Shown here: positions 36,287 to 41,349 of the stretch, in pieces
How the letters are laid out: each line of letters starts with the position of its first letter
How positions within the stretch are numbered: the first letter of the stretch is position 1
Source: Myxococcales bacterium
GTDB taxonomy: Bacteria > Myxococcota_A > Polyangia > Polyangiales > Polyangiaceae
Direction: 5' to 3'
Assembly (NCBI GenBank): GCA_016212965.1
Contig: JACRDA010000351.1
Coordinates: forward strand, 1 to 41,349
Length of the DNA stretch: 41,349 bases
Translations under genes and position numbers: made by a program
Notes under the pieces: generated by a model
Databases searched by the model: none
What the model saw: the letters and a program-made list of their open reading frames with translations, nothing else
Told to the model about the DNA's origin: nothing

Positions 36287-37777
36287 ATGAGCATGGTCGG
36301 AATCAGCCCGGAGCAGATCCGTCGCCTGGCCGAGGCGATCGCGCGCGAGCTCGACGGCCGTGCCGGCAAGCCCGGCGCGGCGTCGCCCGCACCCGCGTCG
36401 CCCGCGTCCGCGGCGCCGGCGCCCGTCGGTCGCGGCGGGAGCGTGGCGCTTGGCGACGGCGTGTTCGGAAGTCTCGACGAGGCCGTGAAGGCCGCGCGCG
36501 CGGCGTTCTTCGCGCTCGACAAGGTCGGGCTCACGCGCCGCTACGCCGTCATCGAGTCGGTGCGTCAGGCGCTGCGCCCGAAGGCCGAGTACCTGGCGCG
36601 CATGGCGGTCGACGAGACTGGGCTCGGGCGCTTCGAGGACAAGGTCCAGAAGAACCTGCTCGTCACGAACAAGACGCCGGGGCCGGAAGATCTCGCGCCC
36701 CAGGCCGCGAGCGGCGATCACGGCCTCATGCTGCTCGAGCCGGCGCCCTTCGGGGTCATCGGCGCCATCACGCCCGTCACGAACCCGCCGTCGACCATCA
36801 TCTGCAACACGATCGGCATGGTGTCGGCCGGCAACACCGTGGTGTTCAACGTCCACCCCTCGGCGAAGGGCGTGTCGGCCGAGACGGTGCGCATCATCAA
36901 CCGCGCCATCGTGGCGGCGGGCGGCCCACCCAACGTCGTGACCTGCCCGGCCGAGCCGACCATCGAGTCCGCCAACGAGATGATGCGCCACCCGCTCGTG
37001 CGCATCGTGGTCGTCACGGGCGGCCCGGCGGTCGTGAAGGCGGCCATGGGCTCGGGCAAGCGCGCCATCTGCGCCGGTCCGGGCAACCCGCCGGCCGTGG
37101 TCGACGCCAGCGCCAACATCGACAAGGCGGGGCGCGACATCGTGCGCGGCCACTCCTTCGACAACAACGTCATCTGCGTCGACGAGAAGGAAGTCATCGT
37201 CGTCGACGCGGTGGCCGACGCGCTCAAGGCCTCGATGAGGAAGAACGGCGCGGTCGAGCTCAAGCCGAGCGACCTTTCGCGCCTCGAGAAGGTCATCTTC
37301 GAGAAGGGCGCCGGGCCGCGCGGCCACGCGGTCGTGGAGCGGAAGTTCGTCGGCAAGAACGCCTCGCTCATCCTGCAGGAGCTCGGCATCTCGGCGGGCC
37401 CCGAGGTGCGCACGGTGCTCGTCGAGGTGCCGAACGATCACCCGCTCATCTGGACCGAGCAGATGATGCCCGTCCTGCCGCTCACGCGCGTGCGCTCGGT
37501 CGACGAGGCCATCGACCTCGCGGTCGAGGCCGAGGGCGGCTGCTTCCACACGGCGACCATGCACTCCCACGATCTCGATGCGCTCTCCAAGATGGCCCGC
37601 AAGTGCAACTGCTCCATCTTCGTCAAGAACGGCATGGCGGTGTCGGGCCTCGGACACGAGGCGGAGGGCTACACCTCCTTCACGATCGCCTCCCCGACCG
37701 GCGAGGGCCTCACGACGGCGCGCTCGTTCTCGCGCTGGCGCCGCTGCACCCTGGTCGATCACTTCCGCATCGTGTGA
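36287..37777 (+). CDS. Microcompartment acylating aldehyde dehydrogenase (EutE/PduP type)
   Basis: This 496-residue CoA-acylating aldehyde dehydrogenase converts an aldehyde, NAD+ and CoA to an acyl-CoA and NADH. The catalytic Cys297 lies in FDNNVICVDEKE. The N-terminal helix ISPEQIRRLAEAIARELDG (about 5-24) followed by an Ala/Pro linker (to about 48) is a typical encapsulation peptide, so the enzyme is expected in the lumen. The remainder starts with FGSLDEAVKAARAAFFAL. It would take acetaldehyde produced by the DeoC domain. The NADH made must be re-oxidised elsewhere, because no alcohol dehydrogenase is encoded in the operon. Confidence 0.96.
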   Translation: MSMVGISPEQIRRLAEAIARELDGRAGKPGAASPAPASPASAAPAPVGRGGSVALGDGVFGSLDEAVKAARAAFFALDKVGLTRRYAVIESVRQALRPKAEYLARMAVDETGLGRFEDKVQKNLLVTNKTPGPEDLAPQAASGDHGLMLLEPAPFGVIGAITPVTNPPSTIICNTIGMVSAGNTVVFNVHPSAKGVSAETVRIINRAIVAAGGPPNVVTCPAEPTIESANEMMRHPLVRIVVVTGGPAVVKAAMGSGKRAICAGPGNPPAVVDASANIDKAGRDIVRGHSFDNNVICVDEKEVIVVDAVADALKASMRKNGAVELKPSDLSRLEKVIFEKGAGPRGHAVVERKFVGKNASLILQELGISAGPEVRTVLVEVPNDHPLIWTEQMMPVLPLTRVRSVDEAIDLAVEAEGGCFHTATMHSHDLDALSKMARKCNCSIFVKNGMAVSGLGHEAEGYTSFTIASPTGEGLTTARSFSRWRRCTLVDHFRIV

Positions 37778-37809
37778 GCGCGCGCTCGCACCCGAGGAGA
37801 ACGAGGTAG

Positions 37810-38418
37810 GTGTCCGCCGCCGACTCGAGCGTGGGGCCAGCCCTGGCGATGCTCGCCATCGGCGCGGTTCCGCTCGGCCTCGTCGCGCTCGACGCGCTCG
37901 CCAAGGAGGCGCCCGTCGACGTGCTCGCGGCGGGGACGGTCGAGAGCGGTCTCTACCTCATCGCCTTTGCGGGCGAGGTCGAGCCCTGCCTGCGCGCCTA
38001 CGCGGCGGCACGGCGCGTCGCGGCAGCGGCGCTCGAGGACCAGATCCTGCTGCCGTACGCCGAGGAGCGTATCGTCCCGGCGTTCGTCGGGGGTGTGCGG
38101 CGCTCGGGGCCCGGCGACACCGTCGGCGTCGTCGAGACGCTCTATCCGCCGACCCTGCTCGCGGCGCTCGACGCCGCCCTCAAGGGCGCAGAGGTGGAGC
38201 TCGTGGAGCTGCGCGTCGGCGACGGGCTCGGCGGCAAGGCGGTCGCGACCCTGGGGGGCGCGACCCACGACGTCGAGGCCGCGCTCGCGCTCGCCGCGCG
38301 CGCGCTCGTGCGCGGCCGCTCCGAGGGTAGCTCGACGACGATCGTCCCCAACGCCGACGGCGTGGTGGGGCAGGCGCTCCGCTCGGGGTCGCGGTTCTGC
38401 AAGGAGTGGCGCGGATGA
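37810..38418 (+). CDS. BMC-T shell protein, single-layer type
   Basis: This 202-residue tandem-BMC shell protein is distinct from the two stacked-type trimers. LAMLAIGAVPLGLVALDALAKEAPVDVL and the linker LEDQILLPYAEERIVPAF match the layout of H. ochraceum Hoch_5812 (PALGVLELTSIARGI..., LDELELPYAHEQL...) recalled from memory. The second domain starts DTVGVVETLYPPTLLAALDAALKGAEV. It should form single-layer trimers. It has a GTG start with AGGAGA upstream (37795-37800). The stop overlaps the next ATG in an ATGA at 38415-38418. Confidence 0.9.
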   Translation: MSAADSSVGPALAMLAIGAVPLGLVALDALAKEAPVDVLAAGTVESGLYLIAFAGEVEPCLRAYAAARRVAAAALEDQILLPYAEERIVPAFVGGVRRSGPGDTVGVVETLYPPTLLAALDAALKGAEVELVELRVGDGLGGKAVATLGGATHDVEAALALAARALVRGRSEGSSTTIVPNADGVVGQALRSGSRFCKEWRG

Positions 38419-38729
38419 AGCTCGGACGCGTGATCGGCACGATGGTCGCGACGGTGAAGGCCGAGCCGGCGGCGATGAAGGGCCTGAAGCTCCTCATCGT
38501 GCGGCCGCTCACGGCGGAGCTTGCCGTCGAGGGCGAGCCCTTCGTCGCGACCGACGCCTCGGCTCAGGCAGGGCAGGGCGACCTCGTGACCTACGAGGCC
38601 TCGCGCGAGGCGGCGCTCCTGCACGACCCCTGGTTCGTGCCGGTCGATCACGCGATCGTCGGCATCGTCGATCAGCACGCCTACTCGGACGAAGGTGGCG
38701 CCGCTCCGGGCGGCGAGGTGAAGCCATGA
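38415..38729 (+). CDS. BMC-P pentameric vertex protein 2
   Basis: This 104-residue EutN/CcmL family vertex protein has MKLGRVIGTMVATVKAEPAAMKGLKLLIV, then the shorter QAGQGDLVTYEASREAALL in place of the usual GxGxxVLV...GSSAR stretch, and VDHAIVGIVDQ at the end. This copy is the most divergent in its core loop, having lost the GSSAR motif of the other two. AAGGAG at 38401-38406 precedes the start. It overlaps the genes on both sides (ATGA at both ends). Confidence 0.93.
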   Translation: MKLGRVIGTMVATVKAEPAAMKGLKLLIVRPLTAELAVEGEPFVATDASAQAGQGDLVTYEASREAALLHDPWFVPVDHAIVGIVDQHAYSDEGGAAPGGEVKP

Positions 38730-39007
38730 TGCTCGGGCGCGTGACAGGGACCGTCGTCAGCACCGTGCAGCACCCGTTCTACGCCGGGCGCAAGCAGCTC
38801 ATGGTGCGCGCGGTGACGCCGGACGGGGCCTTCGACGGCGACAAATACGTCGTGGCGGTCGACCTCGTGGGCGCGGGCGTCGGCGAGACCGTGCTCGTGG
38901 AGGACGAGGGCAACTCCGCGCGCCAGCTGCTCGGCAGCGCCAACGGGCCGGTGCGCTCGGTCATCGTCGGCATCGTCGACGAGGTGAGCGTCCCGCAGGC
39001 CGACTGA
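38726..39007 (+). CDS. BMC-P pentameric vertex protein 3
   Basis: This 93-residue EutN/CcmL vertex protein has MLGRVTGTVVSTVQHPFYAGRKQLMV, the VDLVGAGVGETVLVEDEGNSARQLL core and VRSVIVGIVDEV. It is the shortest of the three copies and ends soon after the last strand. Its start overlaps the previous stop (38726-38729), and a second ATG directly follows. It is the last gene of the operon; the next gene converges, with 31 nt between. Confidence 0.95.
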   Translation: MMLGRVTGTVVSTVQHPFYAGRKQLMVRAVTPDGAFDGDKYVVAVDLVGAGVGETVLVEDEGNSARQLLGSANGPVRSVIVGIVDEVSVPQAD

Positions 39008-39038
39008 AGGCCGCTGCGGGTCGCGGGCTTCGGGACGA

Positions 39039-40196
39039 CTAGGTCGCCCGCTCTCGGCCGAGCCCCCCCGTCCCGCCGTCCACGAGCGCGTAGACCACGC
39101 GGGCGAGGGCCGCGACCTCGCGCGCGAGCGCGCCGGCACCGGGCACGGACGCGCGGTTGTGCGCGTAGATGCCCGTGAGCAGGACCTGCTTGTCGACGTC
39201 GTGGGGCAGCGCCGCGTGGAGCTTCTCGGCCTCGGGCCACGGGATGACGTCGTCGTCGCGACCGTGCACGATGGCGACCGGTGCGCGCACGCGCGCGGCG
39301 TAGCGCGGGGCCTCCGCGAACGCGAACGCGTCGGGCCTCCGTGCGAGCGCCGCCTCGAGGAGCGCCTCGCCGCCGGCCTCGAGGCCGGTGCCGATCCAGA
39401 AGAGCCCGCGCAGGGCAGCCGGCAGGCGCGCGGCCAGGGGCTCGGCGAGGGCCAGGCGACGGGCGCGCGGCCAGGTCTCGCGCCGGCCCCAGGTGCGCTG
39501 GCAGAGCTCGACCCACGCGCGGGCGAGCAGGGCGCGGTCGCCCGGGACGTCGAGCAGGGTCGCGAGGTTCACGAACACGGCCGGCGCATTCGACGGATCG
39601 TGGGGCACGCTCACGCGCGCGCCGTCGCTCGCGTACGCGCGCCCCGAGAGCGCGAAGCGGATGGCCGCCCGGAACTCCGCGTAGCCTCCGAACAGGACGA
39701 GCGCGCCGACCTCGGGCCCGTGCTCCGGGTGGGCGCCGAGCGCGAGGGCCGGCAGCGAGCCGAAGGAGATGCTGAACACGCCCGGCCGCGGCAGGCGCCG
39801 CTGCGCGGCGAGGTCGCAGAGCGCGCGCCAACCGAGGGCGAGCTCGTCGATCGCGGCCGGAGCCACGCGCAGGCCGAGGAAGTCGTCGAGGAACGGGGAG
39901 AGGACCGAAAAGCCGGCCGCCGCGAGCACCCGGCAGAACCGGTCGTGGCGCGGATCATCGGGACCCGCGTAGTGCAGGCCCGGGCTCACGAGGTAGGCGC
40001 CGAGCGAGCGCCCGCTCGCGGGCTCGTAGAGCGACGCGCGCACGGGCGGCGCCCCGGGCGCCGTGCGCCCGAGCACGAGCGCGGTGCGGCGCACGCCCGG
40101 CGGCACCGCGAGCCCGGCCCAGGGACCGAGCCAGCGCACGAGCGTCGCCGCGGCGCGCTGCCGGGCGAGCGGCGAGGGGGTCACGTCCGTGCGCAC
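39039..40196 (-). CDS. Alpha/beta hydrolase
   Basis: The 385-residue alpha/beta-hydrolase fold protein has a nucleophile elbow FSISFGS with likely Ser144. A later acid-containing strand is APVAIVHGRDDDVIPW, and a probable His lies in GIYAHNRAS. The N-terminal portion (about 1-60) contains a hydrophobic helix-like LVRWLGPWAGLAVPPGVRRTALVL. The substrate is unknown; esterase or lipase activity is possible. The start is uncertain: GTG at 40196 has AGGAG only 3 nt upstream, and GTG at 40184 is an alternative. The coding frame stays open further upstream but would collide with the divergent M24 gene. Confidence 0.78.
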   Translation of the reverse strand: MRTDVTPSPLARQRAAATLVRWLGPWAGLAVPPGVRRTALVLGRTAPGAPPVRASLYEPASGRSLGAYLVSPGLHYAGPDDPRHDRFCRVLAAAGFSVLSPFLDDFLGLRVAPAAIDELALGWRALCDLAAQRRLPRPGVFSISFGSLPALALGAHPEHGPEVGALVLFGGYAEFRAAIRFALSGRAYASDGARVSVPHDPSNAPAVFVNLATLLDVPGDRALLARAWVELCQRTWGRRETWPRARRLALAEPLAARLPAALRGLFWIGTGLEAGGEALLEAALARRPDAFAFAEAPRYAARVRAPVAIVHGRDDDVIPWPEAEKLHAALPHDVDKQVLLTGIYAHNRASVPGAGALAREVAALARVVYALVDGGTGGLGRERAT

Positions 40197-40353
40197 GAGC
40201 TCCTGCGCGCGAGCACAGCGACAAACGCTGGCCGCGTCAAGGTGGCGACGCGAGGCGGCCGGCGCGGACGAGGCGCACCGCAAAGCGGCGCGCGCCCCGC
40301 TCCTTGCGGTAGGATGCCCTGCCTGGGGCGGCCGAAGGAGGTCTCGTCTCGCC

Positions 40354-41349
40354 ATGCCCGTCTCCGATCGCCACCGCGAAGTCCTCACCGCGGGGCTCGC
40401 CGAGCTCCTGCGCCGCGCCGCCCTCGACGGCTGGGTCGTGTTCACGCGCGAGGCGTCCGTCGACCCCGTGGCCCCGTACGTCGGCGCGGAGCGGGCCGTG
40501 GCGCGCCTCGCGTGCCTCTTCGGCCGCATCGACGGGGCACTCGGGCGCGTCGCGATCGCGGCCTCCTACGACACGACACCGCTCGAGGAGAGCGGCCTCT
40601 ACCAGAAAATCGTCCCGTACGGCTCCGAGGGCGCCAAGCCGCATCTACGCGAGTGGCTCGGACGCATGCAGGGCAGTCGCATCGGCATCGACGCCTCGCG
40701 CGACATCCCGATGGCCGACGGTCTCGCGGCCGGCATGCGCGGCTACCTCGAGGAGTCGGTCGGGAGCGAGCAAGCGCGCCGCTTCGTCTCGGCCGAGCGG
40801 CTCGTCGTGGATCTCGTCGGCAGTCGCTCGCCCGAGGAGGTGGCGGTCCTGTCGGAGGCGGTGCTGCGCACGCAGAGAATCGCGCGGGCGGCGCTCGTTT
40901 CCGAGCACGTGCGCGCGGGGCGCTCGACCGAGCGCGATCTCGGCGCCGTGATGACGCGCATGACCGAGGCGGGCGGCGACGTCGTCGAGTTCCTGTCCAT
41001 CAACGTCGGGCCGACGCGTGGTCACTCGGACCCGACCGATCGGATCGTCGCGCCGGGCGACGTGCTGCGCATCGATTTCGGCATCCGCCATCGCGGCTTC
41101 TGCTCCGACATCCAGCGGACGGCCTACGTGCTCGCGCCGGGCGAGACGGCCCCGCCCGAGGCCATCACCCGCATGTGGCGCGTGAACCGCGAGGCGTACC
41201 GCGCGGCGCTCGCCGCTCTCCGCCCCGGCGCGACCGGGCTCGACGTCGACCGCGCCGCGCGCGCCGTCGTCGAGGGCGCGGGCTACGCGGGCTACCAGCA
41301 CGCCGCCGGTCACGCGCTCGGCACGCGCGTCCACGAGATCGGCCCCATC
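40354..41349 (+). CDS. M24-family peptidase (Xaa-Pro aminopeptidase-like), 3' end outside window
   Basis: This is a partial protein of 332 residues open at the window end. The C-terminal part is the pita-bread metallopeptidase fold: LRIDFGIRHRGFCSDIQRT supplies the two metal-binding aspartates, and AAGHALGTRVHE the metal-binding and catalytic histidines. The last metal-ligand glutamates would lie beyond the window. The N-terminal 170 residues match a creatinase-like N domain (WVVFTREASVDPVAPYVGAERA). AAGGAGG at 40334-40340 precedes the ATG, and a TAGGAT element at 40310-40315 may be the -10. Confidence 0.88.
   Translation, partial: MPVSDRHREVLTAGLAELLRRAALDGWVVFTREASVDPVAPYVGAERAVARLACLFGRIDGALGRVAIAASYDTTPLEESGLYQKIVPYGSEGAKPHLREWLGRMQGSRIGIDASRDIPMADGLAAGMRGYLEESVGSEQARRFVSAERLVVDLVGSRSPEEVAVLSEAVLRTQRIARAALVSEHVRAGRSTERDLGAVMTRMTEAGGDVVEFLSINVGPTRGHSDPTDRIVAPGDVLRIDFGIRHRGFCSDIQRTAYVLAPGETAPPEAITRMWRVNREAYRAALAALRPGATGLDVDRAARAVVEGAGYAGYQHAAGHALGTRVHEIGPI

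Overview
This is a very GC-rich bacterial window (roughly 70% or more G+C by eye). Its gene content points to a Myxococcota (myxobacterial) genome. It carries two multidomain Ser/Thr protein kinases, several lipoproteins with little family resemblance, a membrane MutS-family ATPase, an SLT/LysM/M16-like chimera, and a microcompartment gene set that closely resembles, from memory, the Haliangium ochraceum shell proteins. No tRNA, rRNA, IS element, phage gene or CRISPR array was seen.

Layout. 400-2779: a kinase-FHA-degenerate GGDEF protein and a membrane-anchored unknown. 2934-4142: a SerA-like dehydrogenase. 4143-4464: a non-coding leader with a promoter candidate, a perfect 22-bp palindrome and a classic intrinsic terminator just ahead of rimP. 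4465-11329: the conserved operon rimP-nusA-ylxR/L7Ae fusion-infB-DUF503-rbfA. 11352-16643: small unknowns, a MerR/TPR protein, a PEGA-like lipoprotein, a PduO-type adenosyltransferase and an M61-like PDZ lipoprotein. 16692-24542: the SLT/LysM/M16-like protein, a Cys-rich lipoprotein, the membrane MutS homologue, a HAD 5'-nucleotidase and FabH. 24789-32339: a transmembrane kinase, malic enzyme, a phosphoesterase lipoprotein and a DUF2239 protein controlled from a striking AT-rich palindrome.

32609-39007 is the centrepiece: a compact nine-gene bacterial microcompartment operon. It encodes an RpiB-DeoC fusion enzyme with a four-cysteine linker, two stacked-type BMC-T trimers, one BMC-H, a first BMC-P, an acylating aldehyde dehydrogenase with an N-terminal encapsulation-peptide-like helix, a single-layer-type BMC-T, and two further BMC-P vertex proteins. 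The implied chemistry is sugar-phosphate isomerisation, then aldol cleavage to an aldehyde (acetaldehyde if the substrate is deoxyribose-5-phosphate), then oxidation to an acyl-CoA inside a protein shell. The locus has no alcohol dehydrogenase, phosphotransacylase or kinase, so cofactor recycling must happen by another route. This resembles what has been called a sugar-phosphate-utilising BMC, but the isomerase-aldolase fusion, its cysteine motif and the Asp at the expected RpiB catalytic Cys position look unusual.

39039-41349: an alpha/beta hydrolase on the minus strand and an M24 peptidase that runs off the window end.
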